Origin: Toxorhynchites rutilus septentrionalis
Lineage: Eukaryota; Arthropoda; Insecta; Diptera; Culicidae
Assembly: GCF_029784135.1 (NCBI RefSeq)
Contig: NC_073745.1
Location: forward strand, 50,460,285 to 50,524,284
Reading direction: 5' to 3'
Length of the DNA stretch: 64,000 nt
Shown: positions 21,019 to 32,131 of the stretch, piece after piece
How the letters are laid out: every line of letters starts with the position of its first letter
How positions within the stretch are numbered: the stretch's first letter is position 1
The notes under the pieces: model-generated
Database searches by the model: none
What the model was told of the DNA's origin: nothing
Seen by the model: the letters and a program-made list of their open reading frames with translations, nothing else
Translations under genes and position numbers: made by a program

Positions 21019-21198
21019 TCGAAGAGGAATTGAAGACACTGGCGGGTGAGGAGGTTAGGCCGCTCATGTTGGACGTGGTTGCGTAACCGTTACTGCTTCC
21101 ATACGAACCGCCTCCGGACGAGTGTGGGGTCGAGGCACTGCTGCAGTAGCCTCCCCGTGGACTCACACTGCTGCTTTGGGCGCGGGTGTACTCATCGG
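21019..21198 (-). CDS. kn: knot/COE exon, Ser/Gly-rich transactivation region
   Basis: Bounded by TTTTCAG acceptor and GTAAGT donor. It encodes DEYTRAQSSSVSPRGGY, CSSASTPHSSGGGSYG, SSNGYATTSNMSGL and TSSPASVFNSSS. The first two codon bases join the single base left by the exon ending at 27036. SSSVSPRGGY followed by a serine-rich region matches the conserved start of the COE C-terminal activation domain (SSSVSPHGY in vertebrate EBF). The junction to the upstream exon spans a 5.8-kb intron holding an ITmD37E element and several fossils. Confidence 0.9.
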
Positions 21199-21360
21199 CT
21201 GAAAAGAAAATAATAGGTATATTGTTATTTTTACATTAGAGCTTAGAAAGAGGTACCCCGAATATGTGATTAGCGTTAGCATTAAAAAAAAGATAAAAAT
21301 AAAAGATTTTGTATGGCTTTATCTTCACACGCACTGGCGAAACTACCCATGCAGCATCTA

Positions 21361-22656
21361 AAGGGTGTGTCACATCAAATTGCATCACGGAAAAAACGCT
21401 GTAGAAATTCGTCCAGTAGACCGATCCTTTTGAAAATTTTTGACAGTAAAATAAAAACTATTAAACAACTTTTGGCATTTTCTTTTTATTCATACTTCGA
21501 GCCCAAGCCCGTATGCTCGCTTCTCCTCTTTACCCCGTCCATAAGGTTCTGTACAACGTCAGGTTGTAGTTTTTTATGAACAGAAATCCATTTTCTCTTG
21601 AAGTCCGCCTCCGATTGACAACTTTTGGGTTCTTCCGGAGGGCCTGCTTCATAATCGCCCAATATTTCTCTATTGGGCGAAGCTCCGGCGCGTTGGGCGG
21701 GTTGATTTCCTTTGGCACGAAGGTGACCCCGTTGGCTTCGTACCACTCCAACACGTCCTTTGAATACTGGCACGAAGCGAGATCCGGCCAGAAGATGGTC
21801 GGGCCCTCGTGCTGCTTCAATAGTGGTAGTAAGCGCTTCTTTAGGCACTCCTTAAGGTAAACCTGCCCGTTTACCGTGCCGGTCATCACGAAGGGGGCGC
21901 TCCGCTTTCCGCAAGAGCCGATCGCTTGCCACACCATGTACTTTTTGGCAAACTTGGATAGTTTCTGCTTGCGAATCTCCTCCGGAACGCTGCATTTGTC
22001 CTCTGCGGAGAAGAACAACAGGCCCGGCAGCTGACGAAAGTCCGCTTTGACGTAGGTTTCGTCGTCCATTACCAGGCAATGCGGCTTCGTCAGCATTTCG
22101 GTGTACAGCTTCCGGGCTCGCGTCTTCCCCACCATGTTTTGCCTTTCGTCGCGGTTAGGAGCCTTCTGAACCTTGTATGTACGCAGGCCCTCCCGCTGAT
22201 TGGTCCGCTGGACGAATGAACTTGACAAATTCAGCTTATTGGCGACATCCCGGACCGAACTTCTCGGATCACGTCTAAACTGCTTAACTACGCGCTTGTG
22301 ATCTTTTTCACTGACGGAGCATCCATTTTTGCCGTTCTTCACCTTCCGGTCGATGGTTAGGTTCTCGAAGTATCGTTTTAGTACTCTGCTGACCGTGGAT
22401 TGGACGATTCCCAGCATCTTACTGATGTCCCGATGTGACAACTCCGGATTCTCGAAATGAGTGCGCAGGATTAATTCACGACGCTCTTTTTCGTTCGACG
22501 ACATTTTTCCAAATTTACGAAAAATTGACAGTGAAGCATGGCCAACGTGATCTATACACTCTTATCTGATTATAAGCGAAAGCTGAAGATATAATTCCTA
22601 AAAATTAAATTTCTACAGCGTTTTTTCCGTGATGCAATTTGATGTGACACACCCTT
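21361..22656 (-). mobile_element. ITmD37E transposon, copy 1 (1296 bp)
   Basis: Inverted ends begin AAGGGTGTGTCACATCAAAT and continue TGCATCACGG; TA flanks both sides (21359-21360 and 22657-22658). It has the same length as copy 2 at 54234-55529. ITmD37E is a mosquito-associated branch of the IS630-Tc1-mariner superfamily. It sits in a knot intron in the same orientation as knot. Confidence 0.95.
21530..22504 (-). CDS. ITmD37E transposase, C-terminus frameshifted
   Basis: Starts at ATG 22504 (MSSNEKERRELIL) with paired helix-turn-helix motifs over about residues 1-110. Catalytic residues are present: MDDETYVKADF, the D of WPDLAS, and E in PELRPIE with 37 residues between D and E, defining DD37E. 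Compared with copy 2, one A is missing in GTCAATCGG near 21625, so the tail after NPKVVN is read out of frame; a second one-base loss lies further on (near 21520). The DDE core is intact, so activity is possible but uncertain; the lost tail is about 40 residues. Confidence 0.9.
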   Translation of the reverse strand: MSSNEKERRELILRTHFENPELSHRDISKMLGIVQSTVSRVLKRYFENLTIDRKVKNGKNGCSVSEKDHKRVVKQFRRDPRSSVRDVANKLNLSSSFVQRTNQREGLRTYKVQKAPNRDERQNMVGKTRARKLYTEMLTKPHCLVMDDETYVKADFRQLPGLLFFSAEDKCSVPEEIRKQKLSKFAKKYMVWQAIGSCGKRSAPFVMTGTVNGQVYLKECLKKRLLPLLKQHEGPTIFWPDLASCQYSKDVLEWYEANGVTFVPKEINPPNAPELRPIEKYWAIMKQALRKNPKVVNRRRTSRENGFLFIKNYNLTLYRTLWTG

Positions 22657-22689
22657 TATCATAGTAACCCATGAGTCAGCAGAAAAAAT

Positions 22690-23645
22690 TTGACAGCTCT
22701 ATCAGACGAACTCTAACCGTTATGGCGAAAACAGTGAAGCTACTCCGTTCAGAAGTGTGCGCGTTCAAAGAACGGTACCCCGTCGCGTCGTTGCCCGTTC
22801 CGGCATCTACAACATCTTGGCACTATTCGACAACAATCAGACCATCGAAAAAAATCCTAGTTCCGGACGGCCGACGACTCTGACCGCAAGAAGCTCCAAA
22901 GGATGCTGAAGAGGAAGATCGAGGGAAAAGTGGCTACATCGTGGCGCTTGGCCGGGAGGTCAGTGCGACCGGCCAAACAGCAAAAAAGTACCTGACGAAC
23001 ATGGAGATATATGTCAGGAAGCAGAAGTCCCGTTCACTGGTCTCGGAGCTGCAGGCAATGACGCAGCGGCAGCGGCTGAATAAGATGTTCAAGTCGATTT
23101 TCCCGGCGAATCGCGACGTGGCGGTGGTGACGGACGACTAGACCTATATCACCCGACTAGACCTATATCACGACTGGCAGGGCACTTCGTATTTTACTTC
23201 CCCCACGAAGGAAGTGAGGTCCGTGAGTTTATTTCACACACTAAGTTCCCTAAGAAGGTGCTGCTCTGGCTGACAATTAGCGAGAAGGGGATGTCAAGCC
23301 GCTCTTCTTTAGCTCCGGATTGGCCATGAACTGGGAGATATATAGCACGAAGTGATTATCGGAAGTTGCTTCGTTCAACGCCAGATCTGGCGTCGACCCA
23401 CTACTCGAAGCAATCGTTAGAGGAGATGGAGCGGCTGAATATCGATGTGGTAAGTCGGTGAACCCGCCCAACGTCTCCAAGCTGCGTCCCATCAATAATT
23501 TCTGGACAAACTTGAAGCGTAAGATCTACTCCAACAGTTTTGTCGCGAGAACTGAGAAGGAATTGATAAATAAAACTAAGAAAGAACTCAAAAACAAAAA
23601 CTATACGCACGTTTCCATCCACCATGGCGAATATTCCGGTTAACT
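22690..23645 (+). pseudogene. Second ITm-type transposase fossil
   Basis: In several frames: SGRPTTL with DRKKLQRMLKRK, then LGREV and TVKKYLTNM-like KKYLTNMEIYVRKQKSR, ANRDVAVVTDD (first aspartate box, followed by a stop), DWQGTSYFTSPTKEV, and near the end NPPNVSKLRPINNFWTNLKRKIYS. This is a different lineage from the adjacent ITmD37E copy. The catalytic glutamate of LRPIE has become N. Multiple stops and rearrangements show it is long dead. Confidence 0.7.
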
Positions 23646-24826
23646 GCCGGAAGATTAGACAGATAGTGACCCTTCATCTTCAATCTTCCTCAAGATTGCC
23701 GGAACCCTCGCCAACATGGTCTGGACCAGCTTGAGGTTCATTTTTTGGCACATCTGATGATACGGGATTTGAGTTGTGGAGCTGTGGTCGCGATTGGCCA
23801 CGACTGGGGTACGTTAGGAGGTTCATCTTCTTTAGGTACAGACCAATCCAGAGTGGCCTTCTGTAATGTCAGAAAAAACTTCATCGGACAGGAGTTAATC
23901 CATATCGTCTAACGCATGAAGAAAAAAAAACAGCTTTTGAATGTAACTTTGCCTTTGAGATACTTCAAGAATCGGCGAATATTTTTCTACAAAATGAAGC
24001 ACCATGAAGATGAAACTGACATAATGGCCGGGACGACAAATTTCGTGCGAAACTGAAAGCGGAAACAGAACAAACGACGTGACGTGTTATACACGGTCAC
24101 GGCGTGTGTACCATAACGAATGATTGAACTTTATGATCACACATACAAATCGATCGTATCTTAGTCTCGACGAAAGTCTTTCAAACAATGCGAAGTTGTT
24201 CAATTGAACATTATATTTCAGATTTGGAAATGTTTGCCGAGGATCGCAAATTGAAGTGTATCCAATAAAGTTTTTGTGGCAATTTTTGCCAATCGTTGTC
24301 ATCTTCAAAACGAATTTCATTGTGCAATATTCCCTTGCACAATTCCCTCTTTTAATGACCGAATTCCCCACCGGTTGAAAATCACTGCTCTAGACTCATT
24401 CCAATATTGTTTTTGTTTTTCATTCTGGTTCAACCTGAATCGGATATCAGCTTTGAGTCTGCTTGTTTACTCCAAAACGTCTGAACGAACGTTTGTTTAC
24501 TTTTTTGTCAGCTGGGTTAAGTTTAGGTTCGCACAAATTGAACCTGAATAATGAACAAAAACGGTATAAAATGCTTATTATGCGTTCTGCTTTAATCATT
24601 TTCTGACTAACTTTGGCAAAAATTCTGTAAAATATGAGAAGTTGTTCCAATGATTAGGTGTGATCATGAAGTTCAATAATTTTCTGTGGAGTTAGAGTGT
24701 AAATATCCTGGAATATCTTAACATTGGCAAGCCGCAAAAGCTTACAGCTTACTATTTTGTCTCGATGTTGTACGGGAAAGGGTTAATGTAACGTGTTTTG
24801 AACGGTGACCAAAATTCTTCATGCAC
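23646..24826. other. knot intron, unassigned
   Basis: AT-rich, with small frames lacking domains. The first 150 bases may still belong to the ITm fossil. No other element boundaries seen. Confidence 0.45.
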
Positions 24827-24889
24827 AACTCGGATTTTCAACAGCATCGAAGTCGTAATAATACTTCGATGCTGTTGAAAATCCGAGTT
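24827..24889. repeat. Perfect 27-bp hairpin with 9-nt loop
   Basis: Arms 24827-24853 and 24863-24889 are exact reverse complements; the left arm begins AACTCGGATTTTCAAC and ends CATCGAAGT. The loop is CGTAATAAT. No TIR-like flanks or target duplication were seen. It may be a foldback insertion or template-switch scar; a small-RNA precursor is possible but unsupported. Confidence 0.85.
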
Positions 24890-25503
24890 ATTTCTAAGCT
24901 AAGCTAAGTTTCTCCAAATTTTGTGGCTTATTAACATAGCAACGGTTCTTCACGTACCCCCAGAGGAAGTAATCGACGACGAGAAATGTTGAATTTCTTA
25001 CCATGAGAGGACAAAGTTTCATTAAGGTTTCGGTTGTTCGAGTAATACGATTTGACTAAAAATACACGTTCTTGTAAATTGTACATCTTGACACTAAAAG
25101 CCATCCGATCAGACTGAACGAATAGCCGAATATTATCGTCCCGAAGTGGGGAATGCAGTGTTACCATCCGACGGAGCGAAATTTTTTTTATTAGGAGCTA
25201 TTCGATTTTTTGCGTTAGCGTTTAATCTGAAAGACCCTGTAGAAGACTTGGGTGTGCCGCGTTGTATGTTTGTTTCGGATCACAATGCTTCTCGGTCCAG
25301 TAACTTCGCTTACATGCATTTTTCGATGGCGTACATCTGCTGTAGCCCTCTTTAACCGAAGTAATTGCATATTTAATTTGTTTAATTTGGCACAAATCAC
25401 AACCTCTTCATTGTAAACAACATATTTTTTTGTTGTAATATGTATTATTGACCAATATTTATGTTTAAAAATCACAATTTCAAACATGTATATCAGCTAC
25501 ATA
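24890..25503. other. knot intron, unassigned
   Basis: No gene or element recognised. Overlapping small frames on both strands near 25146-25487 carry no known motif. Confidence 0.45.
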
Positions 25504-25754
25504 TGGTCGGTGTTAAGTCAGACTGGACCATGTGAATTTTTTATTATTTCGAGAAAAACGTGTTTGAAGTTTGGCGCTATAGGAGGTTTTCATTGAGCGT
25601 TCACAACAATTTCGATAAGTTGTTCCTGCTGTATGCGTGATTTTGCAAATCTGATAAATGTGGAAAGTAGCTTACAAAATCTTTAACCTAATGAAATCAA
25701 TAACTCGAAATTTTAAATTTTGCGACTTGGTCCGTTCTGACTTAACACCGACCA
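25504..25754. mobile_element. 251-bp MITE with TA target duplication
   Basis: Inverted ends TGGTCGGTGTTAAGTCAGAC, extended to about 27 bases with one mismatch; TA on both sides (25502-25503, 25755-25756). It is a Tc1/mariner-type non-autonomous element with no coding sequence. Confidence 0.85.
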
Positions 25755-25759
25755 TATAA

Positions 25760-26800
25760 AAAAAACTATTTGTATTGAAAAAAGGGACAAAAAGTGCCCA
25801 GTTCGAAAATCGATACGTTCTCGACAAGTTTCCATCGAAAGTCCCGTAGATTGTTTTTTTTTGGCATTTTGACATGCTTTGGTGCAAGCGGCTTGAGCTG
25901 GTGCATTTGTACTCGTGATCGCATCTGATTCAGATGAAAAATGGAGAATGCAGTGATTTCGAAAGCATTCCGCTAAGTCGTATAAAGGAAGGAGGTACAG
26001 TATCAGCAAGGAAGTGGTTGGGAAAATTTTTCTGAAACTAAAAACGTTCGGATCAGTGACAGAAGCAAGAAGTGAAAAACGAATGCAAGAGCTGACACCA
26101 AGATTATGCGCGAAGTCAAGAAAAACTCGGAGATAATTTTCCGCAGCTTCCAGGGGATCTTTAATCCAAAGTTTGCTGGTGAGCATACACGGAGAAGGAA
26201 ATGTGATGATCTGGGGGTGTTTTTCGTTCAGTGGAGCGGGGTGAATCCTTGTGAAAGACGACAGGATAACAACGATAGATTCCTGAGGGAAAATCTAGGG
26301 GTTAGGGTGATTCAGACGCGCCTTGAAGAGAAGTTCGCATTTCAGCAGGACAGTGACCCAATGCAAACTGCCAAAAAGACCAAAACTTTCTTCCGGGCTT
26401 GTCGAATCAAACCGCTGGAGTGACCCCCACAAAGCCTGGACCTCAACCCGGGCGATGCTTGATTCCAGAGTTGACAAAACTAGTGTTACCAATAAAAATA
26501 ACACTTTTGTAGCCCTGGAGTGCGCCGGGAAAGAGCTGTTTCCACAGCATCTAAAGAACCTGGCGGAGAACATGCCGAAGCGACTGCAACAGGTCCCAAA
26601 GGCCATAAGAGGACACATTAATTTGTTAGAATGCTTTTCTTTTACTTTAATCTATCTTTTCGGGAACCGAAATGAAGTGCGTTCTTGTTTTTTCGTACAA
26701 ATCAATTTTGTTTTTCTTTGAGGAAGATTCTTTTTTTAGTATTCCGTTAGTGGAACTTTAAAAGAATATAAAAAGAAGGTATCCAAAAAGACTACAGTGT
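25760..26800 (+). mobile_element. Tc1-like fossil
   Basis: The left end (TTGAAAAAAGGGACAAAAAG then TGCCC) resembles the inverted end of another Tc1-like fossil at 60560-60637. Transposase remains lie at about 26150-26640: WSGV, FAFQQDSDPMQTAKKTK (second aspartate box, normally QQDNDPKHT), WPPQSLDLNP, then NLAENMPKRLQQV near the C-terminus. Stops and frame changes break it, and the third catalytic residue is lost (DLNPGDA). The right boundary is uncertain. Confidence 0.65.
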
Positions 26801-27035
26801 GTTTACTTTAATTTAAAAAAAAAGTAAATGAGAGAAATGTTATTTTACTGGAAGTAATTTAAAAGTAATTGAAAAAATCGGATAATCATTTTGAGAAACG
26901 AAAACTGAATTGATCGAAGCAATAAATATAAAAGCGTTCGGATTTCTCCAAGAAAGTCCAGTGTTTATATAACGATTCCAGTTATATCTACAGAATGCTT
27001 GTATTTTATTGAGTGATCTCAAAATTGTTAATTAC

Positions 27036-27266
27036 CTTCTGCCCACTGTCCGGCGCCGTCCTGAACGCTCACCGCCAGCTGTCCACTGTAGGAGTTGAAT
27101 CCGGAGGAACCGTTCGGTGAGCGGGGCATCGAGTAGAGAGCCTCGGTGAGATCTGCCGCCCGCTTGAGGATGATTTCTTTTGGAAGATTTTCAGGATCGC
27201 CGGGATGTCGGGGGATTAATTTCTGTAACCGTTGGAAACCGTAGTCGATGGTAGGTTCACTCAGAG
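27036..27266 (-). CDS. kn: knot/COE exon, helix-loop-helix
   Basis: Acceptor TTTGCAG, donor GTAATT. Encodes [48 protein letters not shown], then a Ser/Gly segment ending GQWAE. This is the COE helix-loop-helix that mediates dimerisation. There is only one ILKRAAD...EALY helix; vertebrate EBF proteins have this helix duplicated, so the single copy fits an invertebrate COE. The exon joins the 27345-27468 exon after VYV in phase. Confidence 0.97.
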
Positions 27267-27344
27267 CTGCAAACACACACACGAAAAACAAGTCGTTCGT
27301 TAAATTCAAACCCAAAATCTGGAGCTTGGGGTGATGAAACTCAC

Positions 27345-27468
27345 AAACATAGACGAATCGACCGGGTGAACCCTTACAGAACTGTTTGCTCTTGTAGGAT
27401 AACGTTACATCCACTACGCCCGGTATGTGGCGCGGCGTTTGCACTCGGATGGCGTGCGATGTTATCAA
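27345..27468 (-). CDS. kn: knot/COE exon, C-terminal half of IPT domain
   Basis: Acceptor TTGACAG, donor GTGAGT. Encodes [33 protein letters not shown] and SPGRFVYV, the second half of the IPT/TIG immunoglobulin-like fold. The match to COE proteins is nearly complete; family members usually have TPPRH where this copy reads TPRH, a one-residue loss. The 124 nt leave one base for the next exon. Confidence 0.97.
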
Positions 27469-27530
27469 CTGTCAATTAGGAGAAGAGACCCGGCGTTAGT
27501 ATCTTAGCCTGATTGCTGGGAAAGGTTTCA

Positions 27531-27749
<219 letters not shown>

Positions 27750-28821
27750 TCACTCTCCTCTTGCGGTGGATTTTTCTTCTTCTCGTGGTTGACATAATCC
27801 GATTATAGGAATCATAGCTACAGCCAGCAGACACATGGAGCGCACCACACTCAATTTGTGTGACTATTAGCGGGGACTTAATTTATGTTGCGGAAACTCC
27901 GGAAGCAATCGTCGTGAGCCTTAAAGCCACTTCTGTAGCCGAGCGAAGCGCAAGTGGTGACTGGAAGCGACACTCGGGAAAGGGACGCTAGCAATTTAAA
28001 TTAAAAATTCAACCACGTGTTGATAGCTAACCATCGTACCTGACCGGAGAACTAGCCGGACATTGGTGGCTAGAACTTCATGCATACATTCAGCACAATA
28101 GTACTTCACACTTGGGATGAAAATTTAATTGAGCTCACGCGGACACGCTTCGTGTGACCGAATTGTGGCCGCTTTGAGCGAAGGAGAAAAAAGAACGCTG
28201 GTGCTGATCTAGATAACTTTGGCAATAGACAGACGTTTTCAGTGGCGGGCGTTTATCATTTTTAAGTGGAATTGGACAATTGTTTGAAAGAGTCGGTCAT
28301 AAATTCAACCACGCTTCGCCAGGTTCACGAGTTAGATCATTGGAAATTATGCACTTTTGATTTACCCTCGCCGCATTACCAATGCTCGGTTTGCAAGCGC
28401 AACGAGAATAGATAGAAAGTGCGCGCAATTTGAATCATTTTTAATGATCCCGCTTCCGTTCTCGACATGTCTGCTGGGAATTCCCCCAGTACGAACGACG
28501 ATAGCTTTACTGATTTGCTTTCGCATGTCGCTTCCGAGCGGAAAAGTTCCACTGCCACGCTTCTTTAGCTTCCGTGGTGTTGTTAGCTTTTCCCCCGCCC
28601 GGAAGCGACTTTCGTTGCTGGGCCAATCGAACTCAAAATTTTATACCAATCAGAAACTAAAAAGTTAACGGAAAACAAACGAACACACACACACTAACAA
28701 ACGCGCTAGAATACTTGTGTTGTTTTTTTGGGTGTTGGAAAAGAATTTTGAAACCGACCGTCGTACGTACTGTCCGGTGCCAGCGGATGGCCCGTAATTG
28801 CCAACGGAGAACTTCCCGTAC

Positions 28822-28936
28822 CTTCGGGATCGAGTCGTTTCGCCCGCCGGCCGTGCTTGCTGTTGTTGTGCACGAACATATTGTCCGAGATCGCCAGGAG
28901 CGGCCCATCCACCGCAACTTGGGTCGCTATCACTAC
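28822..28936 (-). CDS. kn: knot/COE exon, end of the DNA-binding domain
   Basis: Acceptor TATTGCAG, donor GTACGG. Encodes [31 protein letters not shown] and AKRLDPE, near-identical to the COE family, including the [21 protein letters not shown] block that ends the DNA-binding domain with basic residues. Phase 0 entry follows DMRRFQ of the exon at 32969-33050. Confidence 0.97.
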
Positions 28937-29259
28937 CTGCAATATATGGGGAAGGAAAAATGGGGTTTCGATCGGGGGAGGTGCGGGTACGGGGAAGAGA
29001 AACGAGAAAGAGAAGAAATATAATTAATTGAATCGACGAATGGATTAAAAAAGTTTGGGGCAAGGGGAGAAAAAAGGCAACAACGAAGCAACCGCCCAAA
29101 CGACCAGAGAAAAAGATGGAGAACGTTTAAAGTCTACAAACAGACCGGGTGCCACAGTCTTTGCGGCGTGCGGAGGAAGGGAGGCAGAAACAAGCTTTTA
29201 ATTTATGGTCTACATGTAAAACCGCGCCAACCGTAAGCGAAGAAAAGGTAGACGACATA
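28937..29259. other. knot intron adjoining the exon
   Basis: GA-rich purine runs (28970-29010, 29060-29090) directly upstream of the exon. No gene or element. Confidence 0.5.
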
Positions 29260-29904
29260 CAGTCATTCGCAAAATTGAGCGTACACACCAGGTTGGTTAA
29301 TATTTTTTTTAGTTTTTCGGGGTTTTGAACCCCGAAATCAAGAAAGACTTATATTCATCATCGAATCGATCCTTTTAACTCCCATATAGTGAAAAGAAAA
29401 AACAGGTCATATTTTCACTTTATGTCCAAAAAGCAAGGAAAAAACGTTTAATTCAGATGAGGCAAAAGCGTACAGTTCAAGTTTTTTTCAAAATGAAATT
29501 GAAATCAGATCAGAAATATTAACAAATGACAAAAATCAAATAATTAAGTATGTCACGGTCGCCATTGTGCATTGTCCAAATATCGAAGCATCAGAGAATC
29601 GCCCCGAAGCACACATGTGTGGCTTGCCTGCAGGACGGGCAATTAACTACTGAATCCTGTGTTCGGCATTACTCGATCGTGTTTTAGCGGATGCTGAAGA
29701 AGCCGAAACGATGGCACACCGTGCGTCATCTGTTAGTGGTGCTGTGGAGGATGTGTTGCAGAATGCACGATTCGGTACTGGCGTAAGCCAGTGGGATATT
29801 CTATTCAAGGGGCCCCATTGATTCTCGATTCGGCGAGATTTCTGTTCACTGTGGACGGAATACTTTCCCAGATCTCCACCGTCATTAGTTCCGCTTTGTT
29901 CCAC

Positions 29905-30120
29905 GGATTTTTATTCTTCAGACGGTTGCTCAATAGAGTTCAAGTCCGGTGATAGTGGAGGTGTTTTGTGTTGATTGGGGATATTATAGAGCAACCACTC
30001 TCGTACGACGAAAGCAGTGTACTTCGGGTCATTATCCTGTTGAAAGTAGTAATCTCGAAGGAGATCCAATTTCTGCACGAAAGACTGCAGGTTACGTTTC
30101 AGGATGTTCGAGTAAGCCAT
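29905..30120 (-). pseudogene. Tc1-like transposase, C-terminal catalytic part
   Basis: Reads SNILKRNLQSFVQKLD, then YYFQQDNDPKYTAFVVREWL, LSPDLNSIEQ. QQDNDPKYTA is the second catalytic aspartate and SPDLNSIE holds the third residue of a DD34E-type Tc1 enzyme. Downstream (29650-29900) the frame is lost. It belongs with the N-terminal half at 31745-32131 on the same strand. Confidence 0.8.
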
Positions 30121-30333
30121 TTTGTATGTGAATAACCCGGCTCCGTGAGGTCTCTATTTGAGCTGATCGTTGGTTTGGGTTACCGCAACTGGTCAACTTT
30201 TTATTGTCTGTGACACGTGTCTTTTCATCATGTGACCAATCGCTAAATCGCACTGGAACCATTCTGTTCTTCCATCGAGGTATAATTTCGAGAGTCGAAC
30301 CACGACTCTACTCTAACTCGAGTCTGACAATCA

Positions 30334-31222
30334 AGAACAGGGTTGCCACATATACAGAATATTCTGTATTTTACAGATTTTTCGCCAAATTTCAGATACA
30401 GAACTGTATATACAGAATTACAGATTTTCAGCAAAGATTTTTTTAAACTCAATTTTAAAAATTGGATTTATCGCAGTGCATACATAGATGCCTTTATTTA
30501 TAAAAATGTTGAACGCAACGCAACGAGATGGCTTTCGTTGGAGGCAGTTATTAAGCGAAATCTAGAGTGATTTGAAGAGCTTCAACAATTTTTTCCGTTC
30601 CAAGTTAAGTATGACCATCATCAATCCGTCAATCGTATATTGACTCATTTAAACGATCCTATGACTAAACCGATTATGCTGTTTCTAAACTTAGTTCTAC
30701 CGCTCACCAACAACGTCAATTGCATTTTTCAATCAGAAAGTTCTTCATTTTACTGACTTTATAATGAGACAAGAATGTTATTGTTGATCATGTTGGGTAA
30801 CTTATGTTTGGAGCTACGGTCAACAATTGATGTAAAAGATTTTAAAGACTTTCTGGAGAAGCCTGAGGATGTTTACATTGGTATCGATGCAAAAAAAGCT
30901 AAGGAAGGATTAGATGCTAGGCAGCTGACCTTCAAATCGATTTGTCGTGACTTCTATATTGAACTCGTGAAACAGATTTCAAAGCGATTTCACCGATCTG
31001 GTTATCAAAACAGCAGCCATGATAAAATCTTTTATGATTTACTTCGTTGTATTGATACGACTTTTACAACCCATATATAAGAAAAATAAATTCAGAATGA
31101 AAATGAACCATTATTTTCATTTTCTCCCTCAATTTTTCGACACAGATTTTTTTATGTAGATTTTTCGCTAAAAATGCAAATATACATATGTTTCACAACA
31201 TTTTACAGAATTAAATGTGGCA
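30334..31222 (+). mobile_element. hAT-like fragment nested in the Tc1-like element
   Basis: Ends AGGGTTGCCACATATACAGA and, inverted, AGGTTGCCACATTTAATTCT resemble insect hAT termini. A frame at 30775-31080 contains KSICRDFYIELVKQISKRF, resembling a middle region of hAT-family transposases; the match is weak. No 8-bp duplication was found, perhaps because the right flank turned into tandem repeats. Confidence 0.5.
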
Positions 31223-31224
31223 AC

Positions 31225-31600
31225 CTAGCGCGATCGTCTCGATCCGCTTCCAATTATACTTAGCGCGATCGTCTCGATTTGCTTCAATCAAACCAAACGC
31301 GATCGTCTCGATCCCCTTTCAATCAAACCTCGAGCGGTCGTTTCGATCCGCTTCCAATTGAACCTAACGCGGTCGTCTCGATCCGCTCCATCAAACCAAA
31401 CGCGGTCGTCTCGATCCGCTTCCAATTAAACCCAGCGCGGCCATCTCGATCCGCTTCCAATCAAACCTAGCTCGGTCGTCTTGATCCGTTCCCAATCAAA
31501 CCTAGTGCGGTCGTCTCGTTCCGCTTCCCAATTAAACCTAGTGCGGTCGTCTCGATCCGCTTTAATCAAAGCCAGCGCACTCGTCACGAGCCACTTCCTT
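31225..31600. repeat. Minisatellite, about 10 units of 33-38 bp
   Basis: Repeating GCGGTCGTCTCGATCCGCTT followed by CCAATCAAACCTA. Units vary by substitutions and small indels. The array starts directly at the hAT-like end and stops near GTCACGAGCC. It is GC-richer than its surroundings. Confidence 0.95.
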
Positions 31601-31744
31601 TTCTATTAAACGCGGTAATTTCACATCCTTTCACTAGTCCAATATTGTAAAAAAGTGACTTCAACATACAAACCAAAAGGTCAACAAAGAGGGTCATTTG
31701 CGTCCGGCCATTTCTCCTGCAATGATCAAACGATCACAATTACT

Positions 31745-32131
31745 AAGCTCGAAACACGGGCACGGGGATTTTTAACGGGCAACACCACCTCTCAGATTGT
31801 TTCTGTATGCTTCTCTCCGGACGGTGTCTGCGTTGACAGGTCTTCCGATGGCGCCGGCTATTTCGGTAGACAATTTCGGAATGCTTGTTTTAGGGTTATT
31901 TCGCAGTGTTCGTCCTACCCGTTCATCATCAGGAGACTGGACCCGTTTGCATCCTCTACCTGGGAGATTGTTCATGGTTCCTTCGTTTTTCCACTTGTTA
32001 ACGATTTTCTGCACTGCAGAGTGAGTTCTTCTTACAGCAGGTTCTATGTCCCGCGATGACCTTCCTCGACAACACATGCTTATGGTCATTGTACGCGTAA
32101 CAACATCCTTTCCTTGTTTCTCATTTGTCAT
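31745..32131 (-). pseudogene. Tc1-like transposase, N-terminal part
   Basis: Starts at ATG 32131 (MTNEKQGKDV). Helix-turn-helix regions: SRDIEPAVRRTHSAVQKIVN, KWKNEGTMNNLPGRGCKR, then PVNADTVRREAYRNNLRG, a typical paired-like Tc1 DNA-binding domain ending GGVAR before a stop. The GRGCKR segment replaces the usual GRGRKR. Confidence 0.85.

Noticed and set aside
21361..22656. Coding exon of knot inside the 21.2-27.0 kb intron
   Set aside because: The long minus frame is a TA-flanked ITmD37E transposase with DDE residues, not COE sequence; the flanking knot exons join in phase without it.
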